Below the pieces are notes generated by a model. The model was not told the origin of the DNA and did not search any database. It saw nothing but the letters and a program-made list of their open reading frames with translations. From NCBI GenBank assembly GCA_963694825.1, contig CAVOEV010000019.1:1-32091 (forward strand): 32,091 bases of DNA, read 5' to 3'. Position 1 is the stretch's first letter, and the number at the start of each line of letters is the position of its first letter. Source of the stretch: UBA8437 sp963694825. GTDB taxonomy: Bacteria; Planctomycetota; Planctomycetia; Planctomycetales; Planctomycetaceae. Made by a program: the position numbers and the translations under genes. Below, piece after piece: positions 8,459 through 15,875 of this stretch.

Positions 8459-8548
8459 ATGGGTACAAAGAAATCAGGCAAGGGTCGCCGCAAAATCGGT
8501 CGCAAAAAACGACGGAACCGCGCTAAGATCCGACATCGCAAGAAGTAG
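8459..8548 (+). CDS. 29-residue extremely basic micropeptide, possible ribosomal protein
   Basis: The ORF begins MGTKKSGKGRRKIGRKK and ends RRNRAKIRHRKK before TAG. By my count 17 of 29 residues are Lys or Arg, one is His, and there are no acidic residues. Such a peptide is expected to bind RNA. The pattern of alternating basic runs resembles the tiny ribosomal proteins eL41, Thx and bS22 and the COX24/mS38 C-terminal motif (KKRRxRxxKxRHRK), but there is no firm homology by eye. It stands alone in a 600-bp gap between a divergent reductase and a downstream secreted-protein gene. There is a plausible promoter upstream and no strong Shine-Dalgarno sequence (GAAGAA is nearest). I recall very similar short hypothetical proteins in planctomycetes, which would support a real gene; a search is needed to confirm this. 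Confidence 0.6.
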   Translation: MGTKKSGKGRRKIGRKKRRNRAKIRHRKK

Positions 8549-8662
8549 TCCGACTCGTCTCGTCTCGGACCCGGCCTCGAGTGCTCTCGATGTGGCCTGC
8601 TGATTGCTCCCAACGCGGTGACACACGATCGGTGCGCGCACCACAACTCGGCCAGCACCCTC

Positions 8663-8691
8663 TTGACAACGCCGCCTTGCGCGCGGATGCT
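8663..8691 (+). promoter_or_regulatory. Candidate promoter for the coiled-coil/cytochrome/WD40 gene
   Basis: A perfect TTGACA (8663-8668) is followed after 17 bp by GATGCT (8686-8691), a weak -10 box. It lies in the 297-bp non-coding stretch 8549-8845, where I see no other gene or RNA. The leader to the ATG at 8846 would be about 150 nt. Confidence 0.3.
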
Positions 8692-8845
8692 GGAGAAACC
8701 CACCTGCACAACCCTCCAACTTTTCCTACCTTATCAGGATTCCCAACCGAGTCCGGTTGCGGAACTCCGACCTAAAAGAAACACTGTGCCCACCCGACCG
8801 ACGGCTGTCGACGGTTCGAGTCCGCATCGACTGCAAGGAAATCCC

Positions 8846-10978
8846 ATGCCAGACAACACATCGTCCTCACGCGTTACGGCCAACCTCCTGACTTCCGGCT
8901 GGACCGCTGCCCTGGGCTATTGCCTCAGTCTCACTCTGGCACTGGCCATCGTGCTCGGCCCGACACAAGGCACGATCGCGCAGGACAAATCGTCTTCCAC
9001 GACAAAACTCAAGATGGCCATCGCCAAGGCCAAGGAACTCGAAGCCCGATTGGCCATGCTCAAGGCCGACGCCGCCAAGGCAGCCAAGGCAGCGGCGACA
9101 GCCGAAACCGCCCTGAAAGCGCAACAGGCCGCCGCCGCGAAACTCGGCGTCTTGCAGGAAGCCGACCTGAAAAAGAAAGCAGATGCCGCGGCCGCACTGA
9201 AAAAGACCGCCGAAGCCGCCGCCAAGACCGCTCGCACAAAGACCCAGACCATGAAAGACGAAGCCGCCAAACTCAAGGCGGCCGTCGCCAAGGCAACCAA
9301 CGATCAGAAAGCGGCCGAAAAGAACGTCAAGCCGCAAACCGAAGCCGCCAAGAAGGCCACCGACGCCAAGACGGTCGCCGACAAGGAAGCCGCAGCAGCA
9401 GCCAAGACGCTCGCCGATGCTCAGAAAGTCGCCAAGGCCGCCATGGACAAGGCCGTCAAGGCCGCCACCACAGCCAAAACCGCAGCCAAGACGCTCAAAA
9501 CCACCAACGACACGATCGCCTCGACCAAGAAAACCGTGATCGATTCCAACGCCAAGGTGAAAACCACCGAAGCGGCAATCGCCAAGTTCGCTCCCGAACT
9601 GGCCAAGGCCGAATCCACACTCGAATCCAAAACACTGGCCTCGATAACCGCCGCCAAACAGTTCGAAGCCGTACTGATCGCCACCGACAAGATGGTCTCG
9701 TTCTCCGACTCGATCGCCCCCATCTTCGCCGCACGCTGCACCGCCTGCCATAACGCACGTACCGCCAAGGGACGACTCAACCTCGATTCCTTCGCCGCCA
9801 CACTCAAGGGTGGCGAAAGCGGACTGTTGCTGGCCGCCGGTAAGGCTGACGAAAGCACGCTGCTGGCCATGGTCGAAGACGGTTCGATGCCGCAGGACGC
9901 CGATCCGCTCACCGCCAACCAGATCGCTCTGATCAAGAAATGGATCAACACCGGAGCCAAACTCAACGCTGGAGTCGGAGCCAACGACCCCCTGATCGCC
10001 ATCGTCCCCAAGTTGCCTCAACCCATGCCCCCCAAAGCCTATCGCGTCCCCGTGCCGGTCACCGCCATCGCCTTCAATCACGACGGCAAACAACTGGCCA
10101 GTTCCGGATACCACGAGGTCATCCTCTGGAACACCAGCGATGGCAAAATGATCCGGCGGATCACCAACATCGCCGAACGCATCTACGACATCGCCTTCTC
10201 GGCCGACGGAAAACAAATGGCCGTCGCCGCCGGGACTCCTGGACAGATCGGTGAAATCAAGCTGTTCTCCACCGCCGATGGATCGCTGCAAGCCGACCTC
10301 GTTCGTACCGGCGATTCGGTCTTCGCCGTCGCCTACAGCCCCGACGGCAAGAAACTGGCCGCAGGCGGAGCCGATCGAGCCATCCGTATCTACGACCTCG
10401 CCAGCAGTAAACAACTGCTGACCATCGAAGACCATGCCGATTGGGTGATGGACGTCGCCTGGGCTCCCGATGGCAAGAAACTGGCCAGCGCCAGCCGCGA
10501 CAAGACGTCCAAAGTCTTCGACGCCAAAACCGGCGATTCGCTCGTCACCTTCAACAGCCACGGTCAACCCGTCTTCGGCGTCGGCTTCAGCACCGACGGG
10601 AACCAGGTCGTCACCAGCGGACGCGACAAGAACATTCGGGTCTGGAACACCAAGGACGCCAAACAGGTCCGAGCCATCGCTGGATTCGGCGACGAGGTCT
10701 TCCGAGTCGTCGTGGCCAAGGACGGAAAAATCTACAGTTCCAGCGCCGACAAGACCGCACGCATTCACACTGTCGCCGACGGCAAACAGGTTCGCAGCCT
10801 CGCCGGACACAAGGATTGGGTCTACTCGGTCGACGTCACTGCCGACAGCAAAGTGATCGCCACCGGGAGCTACGACGGAGAAATTCGCATCTGGAACGCC
10901 GCCGACGGTAAGAATACCATCACCTTCTTCGCCGCTCCCGGCTACAAGGCGCCGCAGGCTGCCGCGGCAGCCAAGTAG
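8846..10978 (+). CDS. Secreted coiled-coil, cytochrome c (PSCyt1-type) and WD40 repeat protein
   Basis: This 710-residue protein has four parts. Residues 1-45 form a signal peptide with a long hydrophobic core and an AQD cleavage-like site. Residues about 50-270 are almost wholly Ala/Lys/Glu/Asp/Thr and predict a long coiled coil. Residues about 285-365 form a planctomycete-type cytochrome c domain with C298-T-A-C-H302, followed by GRLNLDSF and MPQDADPL. Residues about 385-700 carry roughly seven WD40 blades with repeated (L/I)A(F/Y)SPDGKxLA and I(R/Y)IWN patterns. It is presumably exported, but its partner is unknown. The ATG at 8846 is chosen because AAGGAA lies just upstream and the signal peptide follows directly; an open frame back to 8618 is not protein-like. 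Confidence 0.85.
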   Translation: MPDNTSSSRVTANLLTSGWTAALGYCLSLTLALAIVLGPTQGTIAQDKSSSTTKLKMAIAKAKELEARLAMLKADAAKAAKAAATAETALKAQQAAAAKLGVLQEADLKKKADAAAALKKTAEAAAKTARTKTQTMKDEAAKLKAAVAKATNDQKAAEKNVKPQTEAAKKATDAKTVADKEAAAAAKTLADAQKVAKAAMDKAVKAATTAKTAAKTLKTTNDTIASTKKTVIDSNAKVKTTEAAIAKFAPELAKAESTLESKTLASITAAKQFEAVLIATDKMVSFSDSIAPIFAARCTACHNARTAKGRLNLDSFAATLKGGESGLLLAAGKADESTLLAMVEDGSMPQDADPLTANQIALIKKWINTGAKLNAGVGANDPLIAIVPKLPQPMPPKAYRVPVPVTAIAFNHDGKQLASSGYHEVILWNTSDGKMIRRITNIAERIYDIAFSADGKQMAVAAGTPGQIGEIKLFSTADGSLQADLVRTGDSVFAVAYSPDGKKLAAGGADRAIRIYDLASSKQLLTIEDHADWVMDVAWAPDGKKLASASRDKTSKVFDAKTGDSLVTFNSHGQPVFGVGFSTDGNQVVTSGRDKNIRVWNTKDAKQVRAIAGFGDEVFRVVVAKDGKIYSSSADKTARIHTVADGKQVRSLAGHKDWVYSVDVTADSKVIATGSYDGEIRIWNAADGKNTITFFAAPGYKAPQAAAAAK

Positions 10979-11008
10979 CAAGTCGAAAGACTCCAGTGCC
11001 CGCAAACC

Positions 11009-11034
11009 CCGAGGTCAGTCGTCGCTGACCTCGG
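11009..11034. terminator. Strong hairpin at a convergent gene junction
   Basis: A perfect 10-bp stem (CCGAGGTCAG, 11009-11018, with its complement at 11025-11034) encloses a 6-nt loop. It overlaps the last codons and stop of the RidA gene and lies 30 bp after the WD40 gene. There is no T-tract, so it may act as a bidirectional barrier or transcript-end stabiliser rather than a classic intrinsic terminator. Confidence 0.5.
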
Positions 11035-11482
11035 CCCACACCGAGATCTGGACAGCCGCACCCAATGGCATCTCGCTAATGCCCAACGCCGTTCTGGTGT
11101 GACGGCCACGCTCGCCGAAAACTTCAAGCAACAAGTCCGACGCTCCGTTCAAAACCCCCGGCTGGCCGCGATGGCCGGGAGCCGAATGCGTGTTGCCCTC
11201 CATCCGCACAATCTGAACCACCCGGTCCAGATCACCAACCGCCTCCTTCAACTGAGCCAACGCGTTGATCAACGCGTTCCGAGCCGCCTCGTAACCCTCC
11301 TCGTCGGTCAACTCGGCACCAAGACGTCCGACATGAGACAACTCGCCGTCGACCCACGGCAACTGGCCACTGGTGACGACTAACGACCCGGTTCGGACCC
11401 ACGACACGTAGGCCGCTACCGCCGCCGGTGCCTCGGGCAACGTGATCCCCAACTCCCCCAACTTCGCCTCAGTCGCACTCAT
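11015..11482 (-). CDS. RidA family protein (YjgF/YER057c/UK114)
   Basis: The 155-residue protein is of the longer RidA subgroup. It starts MSATEAKLGELGI and contains VSWVRTGSLVVTSGQLP, NALAQLKEAVGDLDRVVQIVRM and HTRTALGISEMPLGAAVQIS. The Arg in HTRTALG sits where canonical RidA binds carboxylates of enamine/imine intermediates. Canonical RidA hydrolyses 2-aminoacrylate made by PLP enzymes; this long subgroup often lacks a proven substrate. The start is the ATG at 11480-11482, because the open frame beyond it runs into a 12-bp repeat array and gives a repetitive SINR peptide. A G-rich stretch (GGGGGG) lies upstream of that ATG. The gene is convergent with the WD40 gene and divergent from the symporter. 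Confidence 0.88.
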   Translation of the reverse strand: MSATEAKLGELGITLPEAPAAVAAYVSWVRTGSLVVTSGQLPWVDGELSHVGRLGAELTDEEGYEAARNALINALAQLKEAVGDLDRVVQIVRMEGNTHSAPGHRGQPGVLNGASDLLLEVFGERGRHTRTALGISEMPLGAAVQISVWAEVSDD

Positions 11483-11591
11483 CCTCGCATCCCCCCGGGC
11501 ATCACCAGACTTCACAGCGATCGGAAACCAAATCCAATCCCCTCGCTGACGCCTCATCCTCCAAACCCAACCCGACGATTGCAACCAATTC

Positions 11592-11687
11592 GACCGGTTG
11601 ATGGACCGGTTGATGGACCGGTTGATGGACCGGTTGATGCAACGGTTGATGGACCGGTTGATGGACCGATTGATGCAACGGTCGAGC
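11592..11687. repeat. Tandem 12-bp repeat array, seven units plus one degenerate
   Basis: The unit GACCGGTTGATG repeats head to tail: four exact copies (11592-11639), one CAACGGTTGATG, one exact copy, one GACCGATTGATG, and a decayed unit CAACGGTCGAGC. Each exact unit contains the palindrome ACCGGT. The array lies in the 277-bp gap (11483-11759) between the RidA start and the symporter start. I see nothing else in that gap. Confidence 0.9.
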
Positions 11688-11759
11688 GACTGGCTAGCGT
11701 CTCGATTGCCAACTTGAGTACCCTCGGACTCCTCGCCCCGCGACCGAGCCCCTCGACCA

Positions 11760-13538
11760 ATGCCCCTCCTGGCCAATCCCACCCCACCCCAGGTCCTCGC
11801 CCCAATCCCCACCGGAGGTCTGGCGACGTCCGACGTGGTCGTCATTGTCGTCTACCTGGCAGCGATGATGGGCATGGGACTGGCCATCGCCCGTCGGCAA
11901 AAAACGACCGATGACTTTTTCTTGGGCGGCAGAAACCTGCCAGCCTGGGCCGTCGGCATCAGCCTCTTTGCCTCCCTGCTCTCCACGATCACCTACCTGG
12001 GCATGCCGGGTGAAATGTTCCGCACGGGTGTCGCCTTCCTGACACGGCAACTGCCCATCCCGCTGGTGCTGGTTGTGGTCTGGATGTTGTGGATCCCCTT
12101 CTTCATGCGACTCGAACTGACCAGCGCCTACGAGTATCTCAGCCGCCGATTCAACTACACCGTTCGAGCCCTCGCCGCCGTCTTCTGCCTGCTCATGCTC
12201 TTTGGCTGGATCTCGGTCGTCGTGCTGACCGCCTCAGCAGCACTGGTCGATATCGCTCACCTGGACATCGGCTGGTTCCTGGGCACCAACGACTCGGCAT
12301 CCGGATACCGCGACGCCGACATGCACCTGGTCATCGTCGCCGTCGGCATGTTCTCGATCCTCTACACCACACTGGGCGGCATCCGCGCGGTGGTCTGGAC
12401 CGACGTGATCCAGTTCCTGGTACTGATGGCCGGAGCCCTGTTCACCATGGGCTACATCGCCTACGACACCGGCAGTGGACTGAACGATTGGGTCAGTCAT
12501 TCGCTCGCCACCCGGCACGAACAGGTCGAATGGTTCAGCATGGATGTTGGCAACCGCTCGACCGTGTTCACGATCTCGATCGGCATGTTCTTCTGGTTCG
12601 TCTGCACACACGGAGCCAACCAGGTGGCTCTGCAGAGGTACTTCACGGTCCCCAGTGTTCGAGAAGCCCGCCAGAGTTACCTTGTCAGTGCCTTGGCCAG
12701 CCTGGGGATCGGAGTCATTCTGGCCGGTGTTGGAGTCTCATTGGCCTACTACATCCAGGACCACCCGCTGCCGGCCAGCATCGCTCGCAACCAGTCCACC
12801 CAAGCACTCGAACAACTCGAAAACACTCTCCAACAGGCACGTTCCAGTGGCGACCAGCAACTGGCCGATCGGATCGTATCCGACCAGTCACAGCAGCGAC
12901 TGGACCTGAACAAGACTCTCAACAAGGCCCAGGACAGCATCTTCCCGCAATTCATCCGCCACTACATGCCGCCGATCCTGCGCGGGCTGGTCGTGGCAGC
13001 ACTGTTTGCCGCAGCCATGTCGACGATCGACTCAGGAGCCAACTCCACCAGCACCATCCTGACCGTCGACTTCTTCCGGCCTCTCTCGAAAACGCCCGCG
13101 ACCGAGGCCGGAGAACTGGCACGAGCCCGGTTACTGACCGCGGCGATGGGAGTCGCCGTCGTGCTCTATACGCTCGGACTCTATCACCTCTCCAAAGGCA
13201 CCAACATCATCGACCTCTGCCAGCGAGGCTTCAACTGCTTCCTCGGCCCGCTCGGAGCCACCTTCATGCTCGGCATGTTCTCTCGCCGAATCGCCTCGAC
13301 TCACATGGCCCTCGCCTTCGTTCTTGGCGAAGCCGTCGGAGTCGGCTGCAGCTACAGCATGGAGTTCTTCGGGAGCCCGTTCTCGACGCACCTGATCGTT
13401 CCCGCCGCATGGTTCGCCACCATCATCGCCGCATTCGGACTCTCACTCGTGATCCCACAAACTCCCTCAACCGAACAACTCCGCTGGACACGCCGTTCAG
13501 TACTTGCCAACCTGCACAACGACAAGCACGCCACCTGA
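11760..13538 (+). CDS. Sodium:solute symporter (SSS family)
   Basis: The 592-residue integral membrane protein has the SSS layout of about thirteen transmembrane helices. Recognisable blocks are TTDDFFLGGRNLPAWAVGIS, TYLGMPGEMF, RRFNYTVRALAAVFCLLM, YTTLGGIRAVVWTDVIQF and LFAAAMSTIDSGANSTSTIL, which carries sodium-site Ser/Thr residues. It should import a small solute with Na+; the solute cannot be named. Residues about 340-390 form a hydrophilic Gln/Asp/Leu-rich insertion between HPLP (335-338) and IFPQFI (394-399), predicted helical. The ATG at 11760 precedes a short leader. The next gene, a beta-propeller, begins 20 bp after the stop, so an operon is likely. Confidence 0.92.
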   Translation: MPLLANPTPPQVLAPIPTGGLATSDVVVIVVYLAAMMGMGLAIARRQKTTDDFFLGGRNLPAWAVGISLFASLLSTITYLGMPGEMFRTGVAFLTRQLPIPLVLVVVWMLWIPFFMRLELTSAYEYLSRRFNYTVRALAAVFCLLMLFGWISVVVLTASAALVDIAHLDIGWFLGTNDSASGYRDADMHLVIVAVGMFSILYTTLGGIRAVVWTDVIQFLVLMAGALFTMGYIAYDTGSGLNDWVSHSLATRHEQVEWFSMDVGNRSTVFTISIGMFFWFVCTHGANQVALQRYFTVPSVREARQSYLVSALASLGIGVILAGVGVSLAYYIQDHPLPASIARNQSTQALEQLENTLQQARSSGDQQLADRIVSDQSQQRLDLNKTLNKAQDSIFPQFIRHYMPPILRGLVVAALFAAAMSTIDSGANSTSTILTVDFFRPLSKTPATEAGELARARLLTAAMGVAVVLYTLGLYHLSKGTNIIDLCQRGFNCFLGPLGATFMLGMFSRRIASTHMALAFVLGEAVGVGCSYSMEFFGSPFSTHLIVPAAWFATIIAAFGLSLVIPQTPSTEQLRWTRRSVLANLHNDKHAT

Positions 13539-13558
13539 GCACAACCAGGACCCCGCCC

Positions 13559-14809
13559 ATGACCATTCGTCACATTGCCGCCTCGATTCTCTTCGCCACC
13601 CTGCTGCTTCTTGTCCGAGTCCCCGGCCAAGCGGCCGATTTCCCGGGTTTCCGAGGTCACAACCGTGACAACATCTCGACCGAAACCCGACTGCTCAAGA
13701 GTTGGCCGGCGGCCGGCCCCAAACTGCTCTGGACCGCTCGAAGCCTTGGCGAAGGCTACTCGACGGTCAGTATCGTCGGAGACCGAGCCTACACGATGGG
13801 AGCCACGCAGGCCGGTGGCGAAAGTGTCCATGCGATCGATCTGGCCGGCGGCAATATCATCTGGTCGACGAAGATCAGCTCGCAGTACAGCGCCAGTGCC
13901 GGCAACGGACCACGAGCCACTCCGACCATCGACGGCAACCGCATCTATGCCCAGGGCCTCAGCGGCGACGTCGCCTGCCTGGACCTCGAGAACGGACGGA
14001 TTGTGTGGCAGAAGAACGTGCTGAAGGAATTTGGCGGAGGCCGACCGGGGTGGGCGATTTGCGAGAGCCTGATGATCGACGGGCAAAAGATGATCTGCAC
14101 GCCTGGAGGCCAAAACGCCACGATGGTCGCACTCGACAAGGTCACCGGCGACGAACTCTGGCGCTCGGCCGTGCCGGGCAACCCCGGAGCCGCCTACTCG
14201 TCACCGGTGGTGACCACCGTCGGAGGCGTCCGGCAGTACGTCAACTTCACCCGCAATGCCGTGATCGGCGTCCGAGCCAACGACGGCAAGTTTCTCTGGA
14301 AACAGTCCGGTTCGGTCAACGGCACGGCCAACTGTTCCAGCCCATTGGCTGCCGCGGGACTCGTCTTCACGGCCTCGGGATACGGAAAGGGCGGCGCATT
14401 GGTGCAGTTGACCTCGTCGCAAGGCACGACCGCGGCCAAGCAGATCTACCACACCCGTAACATGAAGAACCACCACGGAGGCATGGTGCTGCTCAAGGGG
14501 TTTGTCTATGGCTTCAACGACGGAGGAGGATTGACCTGCCTGGCCCTGAAGACCGGACAGGTCGCCTGGCGGAATCGCTCGGTCGGCAAGGGAGCCGTCA
14601 CCTACGCCGACGGACACATCTACCTGCGAAGCGAAGGCGGCAAAGTGGCACTCGTCCAGGCGACCCATTCCGCCTACAGACAAACCGGTGTCTTCGCTCA
14701 ACCACAACGCAGCCGACGCCCGGCTTGGGCACACCCCGTCGTCGCCGACGGAAAACTCTTCCTCCGCGATCAGGACATCCTGCTCGCCTTTGACATCAAG
14801 GGCCGCTAG
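13559..14809 (+). CDS. Secreted PQQ-like beta-propeller protein
   Basis: The 416-residue protein has a clear signal peptide (residues 1-25, MTIRHIAASILFATLLLLV followed by an AxA-type site). It then shows repeated propeller blades with patterns such as GDRAYTMG, VHAIDLAGGNIIWSTKI, ACLDLENGRIVWQKN, VALDKVTGDELWRS and GVRANDGKFLWKQ, the PQQ/BamB-like WW-type repeat. Such proteins in planctomycetes are mostly non-enzymatic or of unknown activity; PQQ binding is not shown. CCAGGA lies just before the ATG. It follows the symporter by 20 bp and probably shares its transcript, which suggests a periplasmic role linked to that solute (inference). The gene converges on the methyltransferase gene 10 bp away. 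Confidence 0.85.
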   Translation: MTIRHIAASILFATLLLLVRVPGQAADFPGFRGHNRDNISTETRLLKSWPAAGPKLLWTARSLGEGYSTVSIVGDRAYTMGATQAGGESVHAIDLAGGNIIWSTKISSQYSASAGNGPRATPTIDGNRIYAQGLSGDVACLDLENGRIVWQKNVLKEFGGGRPGWAICESLMIDGQKMICTPGGQNATMVALDKVTGDELWRSAVPGNPGAAYSSPVVTTVGGVRQYVNFTRNAVIGVRANDGKFLWKQSGSVNGTANCSSPLAAAGLVFTASGYGKGGALVQLTSSQGTTAAKQIYHTRNMKNHHGGMVLLKGFVYGFNDGGGLTCLALKTGQVAWRNRSVGKGAVTYADGHIYLRSEGGKVALVQATHSAYRQTGVFAQPQRSRRPAWAHPVVADGKLFLRDQDILLAFDIKGR

Positions 14810-14819
14810 ACAACCCGGT

Positions 14820-15773
14820 TCACTCGGGCAATCGAGTCCCCACCACGTTGACTCCGCTGCCGGGAATCAGGTTCCATCGCCACGCCCAACGATACAACCC
14901 ACCCGTCTTCTCGGGCGGTAACTCACGCAAGTCGCCAAATCCCGCCGACTCGAACCACTCACGTAACTCCACAACCGTGTGATGATGCTGGTACGTCGGA
15001 GCGTACCAGTCGTACGTGTCGCACATCCGCAATTCGGCGTCCGGGTGGTTGCTGAAATTGATCAGCTTGTTGAGCAGCTTGTTGAGTACCGGGACTCCGC
15101 CCCACCACGACAACCGACGACACCAACGCTCCAAACGCTCGGGCGACATCACCGACGCCCGACGACGCATCCGGTCGTTGAGCCACTCCTGCCACCACGT
15201 GTTGCGACGGTACAACCACACCGCCATCCGCCCACCCGGACACACCATCTTCGACACCTCGTCGAAAACCGCCCGAGTCTCCCGGTCGTGATGCATCACG
15301 CCGATCGAAAACACCAGGTCGAATGAACCCGGTTCCAAGGGCAATCGCTTCAAGTCCGCCTGCAGGAAATCCGCCCGAGGCAGATCGCGACACACCGCGG
15401 ACGCCTTCTCGACCGCACTGCTATGGTCGGCACCAACCACGCTCGCTCCGGCCATTGCCGCCAATCGGCTGTAGCGGCCACCTCCGCATCCCGCATCCAA
15501 GACCCGCAAACCAGACAACTCGTCCAGCTTCACACCCGTCTTGACTGCAAGCACACGACGATCCTCGTCGTCACGCACTACGTCGAATCGGTTCCACTGC
15601 GTCCCGAAACTCTCCAAATGAGCCTGCTCGACAAACCTCGCAATCCCGCCCTGCTCGACTCCCAATCGACCGCACTGGGCACACGTCCATTCGCCCGATT
15701 CCAACCGCAATCGCCCGTGACCGTCGGGACAGACCAGCAGGTCGCCAAGCACGTCATCCCCTGCGTCCGGCAT
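14820..15773 (-). CDS. Class I SAM-dependent methyltransferase with N-terminal zinc-ribbon-like segment
   Basis: The 317-residue protein begins with LLVCPDGHGRL and then TCAQCGRLGVEQGGIARF, a Trm112-like small metal-binding region with an incomplete cysteine set. The Rossmann fold follows with VLDAGCGGGRYSRLAA (motif I), VVGADHS (motif II), FLQADLKRLPLEPGSFDLVFSIGVMHH (motif IV) and a Trp/Arg-rich C-terminal half. This is the UbiE/BioC-like methyltransf_11 class, and the substrate is unknown. The ATG at 15771-15773 is chosen because the conserved region begins a few residues later; an upstream in-frame extension to 15851 is not conserved-looking. It lies 102 bp downstream of gnd in the same direction. 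Confidence 0.8.
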   Translation of the reverse strand: MPDAGDDVLGDLLVCPDGHGRLRLESGEWTCAQCGRLGVEQGGIARFVEQAHLESFGTQWNRFDVVRDDEDRRVLAVKTGVKLDELSGLRVLDAGCGGGRYSRLAAMAGASVVGADHSSAVEKASAVCRDLPRADFLQADLKRLPLEPGSFDLVFSIGVMHHDRETRAVFDEVSKMVCPGGRMAVWLYRRNTWWQEWLNDRMRRRASVMSPERLERWCRRLSWWGGVPVLNKLLNKLINFSNHPDAELRMCDTYDWYAPTYQHHHTVVELREWFESAGFGDLRELPPEKTGGLYRWAWRWNLIPGSGVNVVGTRLPE

Positions 15774-15875
15774 GGGTAAGGAACTTGAAGTGAAACGGAA
15801 TGGGGAACAGGCTTCTGCATGTCGTCCGGGCGACGCCGTCACAACGAGCAAGACGGCGTCCGGCCCCGGAGCGTG

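Noticed and set aside
8790..8835. tRNA-like T-loop (GGTTCGAGTCC) at about 8814
   Set aside because: The T-stem has only three pairs and no acceptor stem, D-arm or anticodon arm can be folded around it.
8867..11005. 712-residue open frame on the minus strand opposite the WD40 gene
   Set aside because: Low-complexity Gly/Phe/Val/Asp product, antisense to clear cytochrome c and WD40 motifs.
11592..11687. CRISPR array
   Set aside because: Units are 12 bp with no spacers between them and no cas genes nearby.
11483..11845. N-terminal extension of the RidA gene through the repeat array
   Set aside because: It would add a repetitive SINR peptide not found in RidA proteins; an ATG with a G-rich upstream stretch is present at 11480-11482.
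12089..13558. Long N-terminal extension of the beta-propeller frame back into the symporter gene
   Set aside because: The extension is an Arg/His/Pro-rich shadow of the symporter; a signal peptide begins exactly at 13559.
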